Assembly: GCA_902805545.1 (NCBI GenBank)
Contig: CADCTD010000002.1
Coordinates: 25,124 to 89,123, forward strand
Reading direction: 5' to 3'
Source: an uncultured Craurococcus sp.
Lineage (GTDB): Bacteria; Pseudomonadota; Alphaproteobacteria; Acetobacterales; Acetobacteraceae
Length of the DNA stretch: 64,000 nt
This document shows, piece by piece, positions 31,944-41,441 of this stretch; the stretch's first letter is position 1; each line of letters opens with the position of its first letter. The translations under genes and the position numbers were made by a program. Below the pieces are notes generated by a model that saw only the letters and a list, made by a program, of their open reading frames with translations, had not been told where the DNA came from and searched no databases.

Positions 31944-33047
31944 CTACTCCGCCGCCAGCACGCCGCGGCGGATCTGGTCGAGCTCGATGCTTTCGAAGAG
32001 GGCGCGGAAATTGCCCTCGCCGAAGCCCTGGTCGCCCTTGCGCTGGATCAGCTCGAAGAAGATCGGGCCGATGACGGTGCCGGTGAAGATCTGCAGCAGC
32101 CGCCCGCCCTCGGGCGTCGGCGCGCCGTCGGTGAGGATGCGGTTGCGCGCCAGGCGGCCGATCTCCTCGGCGGTCAGGTCCGGCATGCGCTTCGGCAGCA
32201 GCTCGTAGTAGGTGTCCGGCGTGTCCATGAACTCGACGGACCGGCCGCGCATGCCCTCGACGCTGGCGAAGATGTCGGTCGTGCCGAGGGCGATGTGCTG
32301 GATGCCCTCGCCGTTATAGGCGCGGAGATACTCTTCGATCTGCGACTTGTCGTCGCTGCTCTCGTTGATCGGGATGCGGATCTGGCCGCAGGGCGAGGTC
32401 AGCGCGCGGGACTTGAGGCCGGTCAGCTTGCCCTCGATGTCGAAGTAGCGGATCTCGCGGAAATTGAAGAGCTTCTCATAGAAGCCCCACCACACATCCA
32501 TCCGCCCGCGATGCACGTTGTGCGTCAGGTGATCGATGACGGTGAGGCCGTGGCCGGCCGGCGCCGGGTTGGTGCCGTCGATCCAGCGGAAGTCGACGTC
32601 GTAGATGCTGCCGCGCGCGCCGTAGCGGTCGACGAAATAGAGCAGGGACCCGCCGATGCCCTCGATCGCCGGGATGTTCAGCTCCATCGGCCCGACCTTG
32701 CCGGTGACGGGCTTGGCGCCGAGGGCGATCGCCCGCTCATAGGCCGCAGCGGCATCGGCGACGCGGAAGGCCATGGCGCAGGCCGACGGCCCATGCACCT
32801 TCTGGAAGGCCTGGGCGAAGCTCTCCGGCTCGGCGTTCAGGATGAAGTTGATGTCGCCCTGCCGCCAGAGCGAGACCTGCTTGCTGCGATGCACCGCGAC
32901 GCGGGTGAAGCCGAGCCGGCCGAACAGCGCCTCCAGCCCCGGCATGTCCGGGCCGGTGAACTCGACGAATTCGAAGCCGTCCGTGCCCATCGGGTTCTGC
33001 TCGGAGATGGTTCCGGCGAAGCCAGTGCGATCGGGGGGGATGTCCAT
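31944..33047 (-). CDS. hppD: 4-hydroxyphenylpyruvate dioxygenase
   Basis: NPMGTDGFEFVEFTGPD; DHLTHNVHRGRMDVW; GIQHIALGTTDIF; GFGEGNFRALFESIE. Confidence 0.96.
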   Translation of the reverse strand: MDIPPDRTGFAGTISEQNPMGTDGFEFVEFTGPDMPGLEALFGRLGFTRVAVHRSKQVSLWRQGDINFILNAEPESFAQAFQKVHGPSACAMAFRVADAAAAYERAIALGAKPVTGKVGPMELNIPAIEGIGGSLLYFVDRYGARGSIYDVDFRWIDGTNPAPAGHGLTVIDHLTHNVHRGRMDVWWGFYEKLFNFREIRYFDIEGKLTGLKSRALTSPCGQIRIPINESSDDKSQIEEYLRAYNGEGIQHIALGTTDIFASVEGMRGRSVEFMDTPDTYYELLPKRMPDLTAEEIGRLARNRILTDGAPTPEGGRLLQIFTGTVIGPIFFELIQRKGDQGFGEGNFRALFESIELDQIRRGVLAAE

Positions 33048-33058
33048 GCTCGGTCTCC

Positions 33059-33892
33059 TCAGACGGGTTGGTCGCCGGGCGCGGCCGCGCCCGGCGCGAT
33101 CGGTTCGGCATCGCGCGCCGCGGCCAGCAAACGCGGCAGCTCCTGCATCGCCGCAAAGAGCTCGCCATAGCCCTCGATGACGAAATAGGTCGGCTGCAGG
33201 TCGTCGATGAAGTAGTCGCTCCGCAGCACCCGGCGCGGGTCGAAGCGGAGGCGGCGCGGGCGGTCGCCCTCCGTCGCATGCACCGTCTCGGCGGCGGAGG
33301 AGAGGATGCCGGCGCCATAGGCCCGGAGCCCGCCATCCTCCCGGATCAGGCCGAACTCGACCATGTGCCAGTAGAGCCGGGCGAGCGGCTTCAACGCGCC
33401 GATCCGCGCCGCCTCCTCGCCCAGGCGGCCATAGGCGGCGAGGAAATCGGCGAAGTCGGGCTGGGTCAGCAGCGGCACATGGCCGAAGGCGTCGTGGAAG
33501 ATGTCGGGCTCCACGATGTAGTCCAGCTCCTCCGGCCGGCGGATCCAGCAGGTGACGGGGAAGCGCCGCGCCGCCAGATGGCCGAAGAAGGCGCCGTCCG
33601 GGATCAGCCCCGGCACCGCGACCAGGGTCCAGCCGGTGGCCGCCCGCAGCCGGGCCGAGCATTCCGCGAAATCCGGCACGCCATCGGCGAAGGGGAGTGC
33701 GGCGAGGCCGGTGCGAAAGGCCGCCGCGGCATGGCGGGGCAGCAGCGCCGCCTGCCGGCCGTAGAGCGTCCGCCAGGTGGCGTGGTCGGCCGGCGTGTAG
33801 CCCGCCATGTCCTGCACCAGCGTGAAATCCTCGGCGGCGGAGGCATAGTCGCCCCGCAACCCGGCCGGCAGACCTTCGATCAGCCCATCCAT
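33059..33892 (-). CDS. phhA: Phenylalanine 4-monooxygenase
   Basis: PDIFHDAFGHVPLLTQPDFADFLAAYG iron-binding His motif; YWHMVEFGLI. Confidence 0.95.
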   Translation of the reverse strand: MDGLIEGLPAGLRGDYASAAEDFTLVQDMAGYTPADHATWRTLYGRQAALLPRHAAAAFRTGLAALPFADGVPDFAECSARLRAATGWTLVAVPGLIPDGAFFGHLAARRFPVTCWIRRPEELDYIVEPDIFHDAFGHVPLLTQPDFADFLAAYGRLGEEAARIGALKPLARLYWHMVEFGLIREDGGLRAYGAGILSSAAETVHATEGDRPRRLRFDPRRVLRSDYFIDDLQPTYFVIEGYGELFAAMQELPRLLAAARDAEPIAPGAAAPGDQPV

Positions 33893-34005
33893 GGCAAACC
33901 TCCCATGATTGCCAGCAGGTTAACCGAGGTCGGGGAGGGTTTTCCGGCGAAGTTTGCCCCGGCCGGGCCTATGTTGAGCGGAATACGCTAGGCCGAGGCT
34001 CCTTG

Positions 34006-34479
34006 ATGGCGAAAACCCCTGTCGCGCTCGATGCGCTCGACCGTCGCATCCTCCGCGCCCTGCAGCGCGACGGCCGCCTGCCGGTGGTGGCGCTGGCCGA
34101 GCAGGTCGGCCTCTCCCCCACCCCCTGCCAGCGCCGCGTCCGCCGGCTGGAGGAGGCGGGCATCATCACCCGCTACGGCGCGGTGCTGGACCCGATGCGG
34201 CTCGGCCTGCCGCTCCAGGCCTTCGTCATGGTCGCCCTCGAGAGCCATGCGGAGGAGGTGGTGGACCGCTTCCACAAGTCGCTGGCCGAGCGGCCGGAGG
34301 TTCTGGCCGCCTATGCGATGAGCGGCGAGATGGACTACCTCCTCCACGTCCTCGCCGCGGATTTCGAGGCCTATGCGGATTTCGCGCTGAAGGCCCTGCT
34401 GCGCATGCCGGGGGTGAAGGAGACGCGCAGCAGCTTCGTCCTCACCGCGCTCAAGCCCCCGGGCGAGGTTCCGGTATAG
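34006..34479 (+). CDS. Lrp/AsnC family transcriptional regulator divergent from phhA-hppD
   Basis: LDALDRRILRALQRDGRLPVVALAEQVGLSPTPCQRRVRRLEEAGIITRY. Confidence 0.93.
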   Translation: MAKTPVALDALDRRILRALQRDGRLPVVALAEQVGLSPTPCQRRVRRLEEAGIITRYGAVLDPMRLGLPLQAFVMVALESHAEEVVDRFHKSLAERPEVLAAYAMSGEMDYLLHVLAADFEAYADFALKALLRMPGVKETRSSFVLTALKPPGEVPV

Positions 34480-35719
34480 GAGCGGTCGTGACGCTCCAGC
34501 TCTCTCGGGCGTTCAGCGTCGCCGGGTCGAAGCCGGCGATGCGCTTGTAGCCGTTCACCGTCGCCTCCAGCTCGGCGCGGGGGATGACATCCTCCAGCCG
34601 CTCGAACCCGTCCGGCGCGCGGGCATGGACCAGGTCCATCACCCGGTCCGGCCCGTCGCCGCGATTGGCCTCGACGACCGCCGCGGTCGCCGGGCGGCGC
34701 ACCGTCTCATAGGCCTCGAGCCCGGCCTCCACCGCGCCGTGCCGGGCCAGCTGCAGGGCGAGGAAGCGCGCGTCCAGCACCGCCTGGGAGGCGCCGTTGG
34801 AGCCGATGGGGTACATCGGGTGGGCCGCGTCGCCGAGCAGCGTCACCCGGCCCTGGCGCCAGCGCGGCAGCGGGTCCCGGTCGACCATCGGGAATTCGTA
34901 GACGGCCTCGGCGGCGCGGATCAGCCCCGGCACGTCCAGCCAGGCGAAGCGCCAGTCGGCGAAGATCGGCAGGACGTCCTCGAGGCGCGCCGGGCGGTTC
35001 CAATCCTCCCGCGCCCAGGGCGTGTCGGTCGGGAAGCGCTGCTCGGCGATCCAGTTGACCAGCACCCGCCCGCCCGGCGCCTCGCCGATCGGGTAGCAGA
35101 CGAATTTCGTGTCGCGGTGGCCGGCCTGCACCATGGAGGCGCCGGTGAGGAAGGGCTGCGCGGTGCTCACCGCCCGCCAGAGCAGGGCGCCGTTCCAGCG
35201 CGGCGGCCCCTCGCCGGGGACCAGCAGCGCCCGCACGGCGGAATGGATGCCGTCCGCGCCGATCAGCGCGCTGCCGCGTGCGGTGCCGCCATCCTCGAAT
35301 TGCGCGGTGACGCCCGTCTCGTCCTGGCTGAAGCCTGCGAGCCGGCGCCCGCGATGCAGCCGCGCCGGGCCGAGCCGGGCCTCGGCCGCTGCCCAGAGCA
35401 GCATCTGCAGCCGGCCGCGATGGATCGAGTATTGCGGCCAGCGATACCCGGCCAGGAGGCCACGCGGCTCGGCCCAGATGGTCTGGCCGAAGCGGTTGGC
35501 GTAGCGGAATTCCTGGGTGGCGACGCCGTTCGCCGCCAGCGCCTGGCCGAGGCCGAGCTCCGTCAGTTCGCGCACCGCATGCGGCTGGAGGTTGATGCCG
35601 ACGCCGAGCGGCCGGACCTCCGCCGCCGCCTCGAAAACCTCGACCTCGATCCCGGCCGCGTGCAGCGCCAGCGCCGTCGCCAGCCCGCCGATGCCGCCAC
35701 CGATCACCAGGATGCGCAT
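34451..35719 (-). CDS. FAD-dependent monooxygenase (PHBH/salicylate hydroxylase-like)
   Basis: MRILVIGGGIGGLATALALHAAGIEVEVFE; GADGIHSAVR; GRVTLLGDAAHPMYPIGSNGASQAVLDA. Confidence 0.92.
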   Translation of the reverse strand: MRILVIGGGIGGLATALALHAAGIEVEVFEAAAEVRPLGVGINLQPHAVRELTELGLGQALAANGVATQEFRYANRFGQTIWAEPRGLLAGYRWPQYSIHRGRLQMLLWAAAEARLGPARLHRGRRLAGFSQDETGVTAQFEDGGTARGSALIGADGIHSAVRALLVPGEGPPRWNGALLWRAVSTAQPFLTGASMVQAGHRDTKFVCYPIGEAPGGRVLVNWIAEQRFPTDTPWAREDWNRPARLEDVLPIFADWRFAWLDVPGLIRAAEAVYEFPMVDRDPLPRWRQGRVTLLGDAAHPMYPIGSNGASQAVLDARFLALQLARHGAVEAGLEAYETVRRPATAAVVEANRGDGPDRVMDLVHARAPDGFERLEDVIPRAELEATVNGYKRIAGFDPATLNARESWSVTTAPIPEPRPGA

Positions 35720-35800
35720 CCCAAGCCTGCTCCGTTGCCTTCGTTTCAATATCGTGCGCGAAGGGCCCGGTCCATGCCCGTAACCAACTGGTGAAAAACC

Positions 35801-36541
35801 TTACGCCTTCGGCTTCTCCAGCACGCAATAGGACTGGCCGAGCGCACGCTTACCGGGCGGCACCGCCTCGGTCGCCGTCTCCGCCGTCACGGCGATGCTG
35901 GGCTTGTCGCCGCGTTCCATGGCGACGACGGTGAGGCCGAGCCGCCTCGCCCAGAGCCTCAGGTCGTCCGCATGCATGAAGACGTTGATGTGGCCGAGAT
36001 AGGAGCGCTTCCGTACCCAATCGACATTGCCCTCGAAGACGTTCCACTGGGCGTCCACGGCGAATTCGAAGAAGGAGAAGATCACCCGCCCGCCCGGCGC
36101 CAGGATCCGGGCGCATTCCTGCAGGTAGACATAGGATTCCTCGTGCAGGAGATGGGTGAAGACCGAGAAGAAGGCGACGAGATCCGCCTCGCCATCCGCG
36201 AGCGGGATGCGGTTGCCCTGGCTCAGCTCCAGCTTGAAGTCGGGCCGCGCCATCTTCCGGCGGCAATAGTCCAGCAGCTCCGGCACCACATCGAGGCCGA
36301 GATAGCGCAGCTTCGGATAGCGCCGGAGCTGCGCCGCGAGCCGCCCGGCGCCGCAGCCCACATCGACGACGCGGCTGTCCTCGCGGAGCCCGTACTGAAG
36401 GAGCAGGCTGTGCTCGAGCACGCCGAAGAGCTCCAGGTTGCCGCCGACCGAGCGGGCGACCGCCTCATCCTCGGGGAAGGCCGCAAGATAGGCGCGGACC
36501 ATGGCGGCGTAGCTCTGGACGTAGTTCAACTGGAGGCTCAT
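35801..36541 (-). CDS. Class I SAM-dependent methyltransferase
   Basis: VVDVGCGAGRLAAQLRRYPKLRYLGLDVVPELLDYCRR. Confidence 0.88.
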   Translation of the reverse strand: MSLQLNYVQSYAAMVRAYLAAFPEDEAVARSVGGNLELFGVLEHSLLLQYGLREDSRVVDVGCGAGRLAAQLRRYPKLRYLGLDVVPELLDYCRRKMARPDFKLELSQGNRIPLADGEADLVAFFSVFTHLLHEESYVYLQECARILAPGGRVIFSFFEFAVDAQWNVFEGNVDWVRKRSYLGHINVFMHADDLRLWARRLGLTVVAMERGDKPSIAVTAETATEAVPPGKRALGQSYCVLEKPKA

Positions 36542-36651
36542 GCGTGCTCCGCCCGGCGTGATCGGCCCGGGCGAGCTATCATGCGGCCCGGCGCCCGGTC
36601 CAGCATCGCGGGCGCGTTGACCCCGGGGGGAGGCCTGCCTAGCTTCCGGCC

Positions 36652-37044
36652 ATGAGCGACGACCCCATCTTCCGCCCCAACCCCTTCCTGCAGACCGGGC
36701 TCTCGGTGCGGATCATGGACCTGTCGGGTGCCAATGGCTCCGAGCCGGTCGAGACCGTGACCGGCTTCCGCACCCTCGAGCATGCCAATGCCTTCGCCCG
36801 GCGCTACGTGCGGGACAGCCTGGAGCGGTCGCGCACCGCCGGCATGACGGCGGAGGAGGTGATCGCGAGCTGGTTCGCCTTCGGCGAGGATGCCGAGGTG
36901 CAGGGCGGCGGCGAGCAGGCCTGGACCAGCGCCACCGAGCTCGCCGACTTCGCCGCCCAGCCGGTGCGCGATGCCGAGGACCGCAACTGGCGCGCCCTCG
37001 ACCCGCGCCGCGACGAGGACGATGCCGAAGAGGAGGAAGGGTGA
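36652..37044 (+). CDS. Conserved hypothetical protein, acidic C-terminus
   Basis: 130 aa, overlapped by the next gene start (GTGA). Confidence 0.7.
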   Translation: MSDDPIFRPNPFLQTGLSVRIMDLSGANGSEPVETVTGFRTLEHANAFARRYVRDSLERSRTAGMTAEEVIASWFAFGEDAEVQGGGEQAWTSATELADFAAQPVRDAEDRNWRALDPRRDEDDAEEEEG

Positions 37045-37334
37045 GGCTTCACGCCGTCCGCTGTCGGGATTATGGCGATCCGGATGGGGAATGGACGATG
37101 AAGGGCTTCGCCGGCGCGGGGGCTGCGCGCCGCGCCATCCGCGCCCGGATCGAGGATATGCGGGCCGGAATGGGCCCTGCCGAGGAATTGGAAGAGATGT
37201 ATCGCAGCTTCGGCGACCACGCCCGCGCCAGCGGCCCCCATCAGGAGGCCTGGGCCGCGCCGTGCATCGCCAACCCCACCTGCCGCCGGGCCGGGATCGG
37301 CACCCTGGCGCCCGCGTCGCGGGCGTGCGCATGA
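37041..37334 (+). CDS. Hypothetical protein in a three-gene overlapping run ending in gltX
   Basis: GTG start overlaps the upstream stop; its stop overlaps the gltX ATG (ATGA). Confidence 0.6.
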   Translation: MRLHAVRCRDYGDPDGEWTMKGFAGAGAARRAIRARIEDMRAGMGPAEELEEMYRSFGDHARASGPHQEAWAAPCIANPTCRRAGIGTLAPASRACA

Positions 37335-38677
37335 AGCTCCGCTTCGCGCCCTCGCCGACCGGGCTGCTGCATGTCGGCAATGCCCGCGCCGCCTTGGTGA
37401 ACTGGCTCTTCGCCCGGCAGCGCGGCGGCAGCGTGCTGCTGCGGCTCGACGATACCGACCTCGAGCGCTCCAAGGCCGAATATGCCGAAGCGCTGCAGGA
37501 GGACCTCCGCTGGCTCGGCCTCGACTGGGATGAGAGCTTCCGCCAGTCCGACCGCCTGCCGCTCTATGCCGCGGCGGCCGAGCGGCTGAAGGCCTCCGGC
37601 CACCTCTACCCCTGCTTCGAGAGCGAGGAGGAGCTGCGCTACAAGCGGGAGCTCCGGCTCAAGCAGGGCCGCCCGCCGCTCTACGACCGCGGCGCCCTCA
37701 AGATGACGCCGGAGCAGTACGAGCGGGCGCTGGCCAATGGCAAGCGGCCCTACTGGCGCTTCAAGCTCAGCGGCCTCCAGCGCGAATGGGCGGATGGCGT
37801 GCTCGGGCGGCGCGCGGTGAAGCTCTCCAGCCTCTCCGACCCGGTGCTGGTCCGCGCCGACGGCTCGCCGCTCTACACCTTCACCTCGGTGGTGGACGAC
37901 CTCGAGAGCCGCGTCACCCACATCATCCGCGGCGAGGACCATGTCACCAATACCGGCGTCCAGCTCGATATCTGGGAGGCGCTGGCCAGACGGGACGATC
38001 TCCGGCCGGAGGCGCTCTCCTTCGCCCATCTGCCGCTGCTGACCGATGCGGATGGCGGGCCGCTCTCGAAGCGCCTGGGTAGCCTGTCATTGCGCCAGCT
38101 CCGCCGCGACGGGGTGGAGCCGGCCGCGCTGGCTGGCTACCTCGCCGCGCTCGGCACCTCGACCGACCCGGCGCCGGGGATGCCGGCGGAGCTGGTGCCG
38201 GGCTTCGCGCTCACCGCCATCTCCCGCTCCGCGGCGCGGTTCGACGTGCAGCAGCTGCTCGCCCTGAACCGGAAGCACCTGCACGGCCTGCCCTTCGAGG
38301 CGGTGCAGGCGCAGCTGCCGGCCGGGGCGGACGAGGAGTTCTGGCTCGCCGTGCGCGGCAACCTCGACCTGCTCGGCGAGGCCAGGTCCTGGTTCGAGGT
38401 GGTGCGCGGCAGCATCGTCCCGCCGGCCCAGCCGGGGGAGGGGGAGTTCCTCCAGGCCGCCCTCGCCGCCCTGCCGCCGGAGCCCTGGGATGGCGCGACC
38501 TGGGGCGCCTGGACCGAGGCGCTGAAGCAATCCACCGGCCGCAAGGGCAAGGCGCTCTTCCTGCCGCTCCGCCTGGCGTTGACGGGCGAGGACCACGGGC
38601 CCGACCTCAAGGGCCTGCTGCCGCTGATCGGGCGGGAGCGGGCGGCGCTGCGTTTGAGGCTCGGCGTCGATGGGTGA
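37331..38677 (+). CDS. gltX: Glutamate--tRNA ligase
   Basis: RFAPSPTGLLHVGNARAALVNWLFAR (HIGH-like); LSKRLGSLSLRQL. Confidence 0.94.
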   Translation: MKLRFAPSPTGLLHVGNARAALVNWLFARQRGGSVLLRLDDTDLERSKAEYAEALQEDLRWLGLDWDESFRQSDRLPLYAAAAERLKASGHLYPCFESEEELRYKRELRLKQGRPPLYDRGALKMTPEQYERALANGKRPYWRFKLSGLQREWADGVLGRRAVKLSSLSDPVLVRADGSPLYTFTSVVDDLESRVTHIIRGEDHVTNTGVQLDIWEALARRDDLRPEALSFAHLPLLTDADGGPLSKRLGSLSLRQLRRDGVEPAALAGYLAALGTSTDPAPGMPAELVPGFALTAISRSAARFDVQQLLALNRKHLHGLPFEAVQAQLPAGADEEFWLAVRGNLDLLGEARSWFEVVRGSIVPPAQPGEGEFLQAALAALPPEPWDGATWGAWTEALKQSTGRKGKALFLPLRLALTGEDHGPDLKGLLPLIGRERAALRLRLGVDG

Positions 38678-38730
38678 GGGGTGCCGTCGCCCGCAGGCCC
38701 CGATCGGGCCGTGACGCAACGCGCCGGGGG

Positions 38731-38760
38731 TTGAGCTTTCGGCCGCGACCTGCCTAGAAT
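38731..38760 (+). promoter_or_regulatory. Candidate sigma70-type promoter of the cysS leader (TTGAGC-N18-TAGAAT)
   Basis: -35 38731-38736, -10 38755-38760; expected +1 at 38767/38768, i.e. at or next to the leader ATG. Confidence 0.55.
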
Positions 38761-38767
38761 GTCAGCC

Positions 38768-38797
38768 ATGTTCGAGGCCTGTCGCTGCCGCTGCTGA
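38768..38797 (+). CDS. Cys-rich leader peptide MFEACRCRC* upstream of cysS
   Basis: ATG TTC GAG GCC TGT CGC TGC CGC TGC TGA; three Cys in the last five residues; immediately upstream of cysteinyl-tRNA synthetase. Confidence 0.6.
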   Translation: MFEACRCRC

Positions 38798-38808
38798 ACC
38801 ATTCCCGC

Positions 38809-38830
38809 CCGCGGGCCCGGCCCGCGGTTT
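38809..38830 (+). terminator. Attenuator-like hairpin in the cysS leader
   Basis: CCGCGGGC-CCG-GCCCGCGG followed by TTT; alternative pairing GCTGAACC (38793-38800) with GGTTTCAGC (38826-38834). Confidence 0.5.
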
Positions 38831-38852
38831 CAGCCGCGTGACCTTTGCGACG

Positions 38853-40292
38853 ATGGACCCCCCGATGACCCAGCTCCACCTGCACAACAGCCTGACGCGC
38901 GCGAAGGAGGAATTCGCGCCGATCGACCCCGGCCATGCGCGCCTCTATGTCTGCGGGCCGACGGTCTACGACCTGGCGCATCTCGGCAATGCGCGGCCTG
39001 TGGTGGTCTTCGACACGCTTGCGCGGCTGCTGCGGCGGCTCTATCCGCGCGTCACCTATGTCCGCAACATCACCGATGTGGACGACAAGATCAACGCGCG
39101 CGCAGCCGAGAGCGGCGAGCCGATCGCGGCCATCACCGCCCGCACCGTCGCCGATTTCCACGCCGACATGGCCGCCCTCGGCGCCCTGCCGCCCGATGCG
39201 GAGCCGCGCGCCACGCAATCCATCGCGCCGATGATCGCGCTCATCGAGCGGCTGATCGACCGTGGCCATGCCTATGCGGCCGAGGGGCATGTGCTGTTCA
39301 GCGTGCCCTCCTTCCCGGACTACGGCGCGCTCTCCGGCCGCAGCCCGGACGAGCTGGTCGCCGGCGCCCGGGTGGACGTCGCCCCCTACAAGCGCGACCC
39401 GGGCGATTTCGTGCTGTGGAAGCCCTCGGACGCGGCGACGCCGGGCTGGGACAGCCCCTGGGGCCGCGGCCGGCCGGGCTGGCATATCGAGTGCTCCGCC
39501 ATGTCCTGGCAGGCGCTGGGCGAGGTCTTCGACATCCATGGCGGCGGGCATGACCTGCTCTTCCCGCACCATGAGAACGAGGTGGCGCAGAGCCGCTGCG
39601 CCTTCGGCACGCCGCGCATGGCGAATGTCTGGCTGCACAACGGCATGCTGCGCGTGAATGGCGAGAAGATGTCGAAGTCGCTCGGCAATTTCCTGACCGT
39701 GCGCGACATCCTGGCGCGAGGCGCCTGGGCCGGCGAGGCCTTCCGCCTGCTGCTGCTGCGCACGCATTACCGTGCCGATCTCGACTTCACCTTCGCCGTG
39801 CTGGAGGAGGCGAAGGCGGAGCTGGACGATGGCTACGCCATGCTCGCCCGCACCGTCGCCCCGGCGGATGGGCATGAGGCGACGCGGGAAGCGATGGTCG
39901 ATTGGGCGATCGAGCCGCTGCTCGACGACCTCAACACGCCGCTGGCGCTGGCCCGGCTGCGCGACCTCCGCACGCTCGAGAATGTGGCGAGCGTCGGCGG
40001 CAGCGCGACCTCGGTCCTCCACCGCATCGGCAAGCCCTGGCCGGTGGTGGCCGGCCTCGCCGCGGAGGCCTTCCGCGAGGTCGCTGCGCTGCTCGGCCTG
40101 CACCCCTCCGACCCCGAGGCCTGGCTGCGCGGCGGCGAGGATACGGGCTGGGTGGAGCAGGCCATCGCCGACCGCCTCGCGGCCCGAAAGGCGCGGGACT
40201 TCGCCGAGGCCGATCGCATCCGCGACGATCTGAAGGCCAGGGGCATCCTGCTGGAGGATGGCCCGCAGGGCACGAGCTGGCGGCGGGCGTGA
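38853..40292 (+). CDS. cysS: Cysteine--tRNA ligase
   Basis: LYVCGPTVYDLAHLGNARPVVVFDTLARLL; HIECSAMSWQALGEVFDIHGGGHDLLFPHHENEVAQS; KMSKSLGN; alternative starts 38838 (GTG) and 38865. Confidence 0.96.
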   Translation: MDPPMTQLHLHNSLTRAKEEFAPIDPGHARLYVCGPTVYDLAHLGNARPVVVFDTLARLLRRLYPRVTYVRNITDVDDKINARAAESGEPIAAITARTVADFHADMAALGALPPDAEPRATQSIAPMIALIERLIDRGHAYAAEGHVLFSVPSFPDYGALSGRSPDELVAGARVDVAPYKRDPGDFVLWKPSDAATPGWDSPWGRGRPGWHIECSAMSWQALGEVFDIHGGGHDLLFPHHENEVAQSRCAFGTPRMANVWLHNGMLRVNGEKMSKSLGNFLTVRDILARGAWAGEAFRLLLLRTHYRADLDFTFAVLEEAKAELDDGYAMLARTVAPADGHEATREAMVDWAIEPLLDDLNTPLALARLRDLRTLENVASVGGSATSVLHRIGKPWPVVAGLAAEAFREVAALLGLHPSDPEAWLRGGEDTGWVEQAIADRLAARKARDFAEADRIRDDLKARGILLEDGPQGTSWRRA

Positions 40293-40337
40293 CCGGGCCC
40301 GCTGACCGCAGGGCACCGGAGGTCTGACTTGGACCCG

Positions 40338-41441
40338 ATGGCATTGACCGCCGAGGACTGGATGGATGCGCTGAAGCGCATCGCCCTGACCGACCCGAAG
40401 CGCGCCTGGTTCCGCGCCCATCTCGACGCGCCGGGCTGCACCGCGACCGAGGCCGCCCTTGCCGAGGCCGCGGGCCAGCCCATCGCCGAATACCGGGCGC
40501 TGGCCGCCGAACTCGCCGCGGCGCTCGAGACCGACCTGCCGCCGGAGCCGCTGGCCCTCCTGGCCGAGCCGGCGGAGGAGGGGGCCTGGCGCCTCCACGT
40601 CCCGCTCGCCTTCGCCCTCGGCATCCACCGCGTCGTCCCCGATGCCTGGACCCGCGGCGGCAAGCCGGCGGCGAAGCTGCAGCCGGCGCCGGGCGAGAGC
40701 CCCGTCGTCGTCCTCGTCCGCCCGCAACTGGCCGAGAATATCGGTACGACGGCGCGGGCGATGGCGAATGGCGGGCTCTTCCACCTGCGCCTCGTCGCCC
40801 CGCGCGATGGTTGGCCGCAGGACCGCGCCTGGCGCACCGCCTCGGGCGCGGATGCGATCCTCGACGCGGTCCAGGTCTTCCCAGACGTTCCAAGTGCCAT
40901 CGCCGATTGCCACCGGGTCTTCGCCACCTGCCCGCGGCCGCGCCACATGGTGAAGCCGCTGCGCACCGCCCGCGCCGCGGCCGAGGATGTGCGCGAGGTC
41001 AACGAGCGCGGTCTGCGCTGCGCCGTGCTCTTCGGGCCGGAGCGCGCGGGGCTCGAGGCCGACGACATGGCCCATGCCGACACGCTGGTCCGCTACCCGC
41101 TGAACCCGGCGCATATGTCGCTGAACCTCGCCCAGGCGGTGATGATCTTCGCCTATGAATGGTGGACGGCACGCGAGACGACGCCGCCCCGCCGCCTCGT
41201 CACCAACGGCACGCCGGTGGCCAGCAAGGGGCTGCTCGAGGCCTTCCTCGACCGGCTGGTCAGCGAGCTCGACGCATCGGGCTTCCTCGAGCCGGAGAAG
41301 AAGCGGGCGAACATGGTCCGCAACCTGCGCCACTGGTTCGAGCGCGGCGAGGTGACGGAACAGGAGCTCCGCACCCTGCATGGCGTGGTGACGGAGCTCT
41401 CCCAGGGGCGGATGCGGCGGGGGCGGCCGGATCTCGACTAG
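40338..41441 (+). CDS. TrmH/SpoU-family RNA methyltransferase (TrmJ-like) with extra N-terminal helical domain
   Basis: C-terminal VVVLVRPQLAENIGTTARAMANGGLFHLRLVAPRDGWP; VLFGPERAGLEADDM; NPAHMSLNLAQAVMIFAYEW. Confidence 0.9.
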   Translation: MALTAEDWMDALKRIALTDPKRAWFRAHLDAPGCTATEAALAEAAGQPIAEYRALAAELAAALETDLPPEPLALLAEPAEEGAWRLHVPLAFALGIHRVVPDAWTRGGKPAAKLQPAPGESPVVVLVRPQLAENIGTTARAMANGGLFHLRLVAPRDGWPQDRAWRTASGADAILDAVQVFPDVPSAIADCHRVFATCPRPRHMVKPLRTARAAAEDVREVNERGLRCAVLFGPERAGLEADDMAHADTLVRYPLNPAHMSLNLAQAVMIFAYEWWTARETTPPRRLVTNGTPVASKGLLEAFLDRLVSELDASGFLEPEKKRANMVRNLRHWFERGEVTEQELRTLHGVVTELSQGRMRRGRPDLD

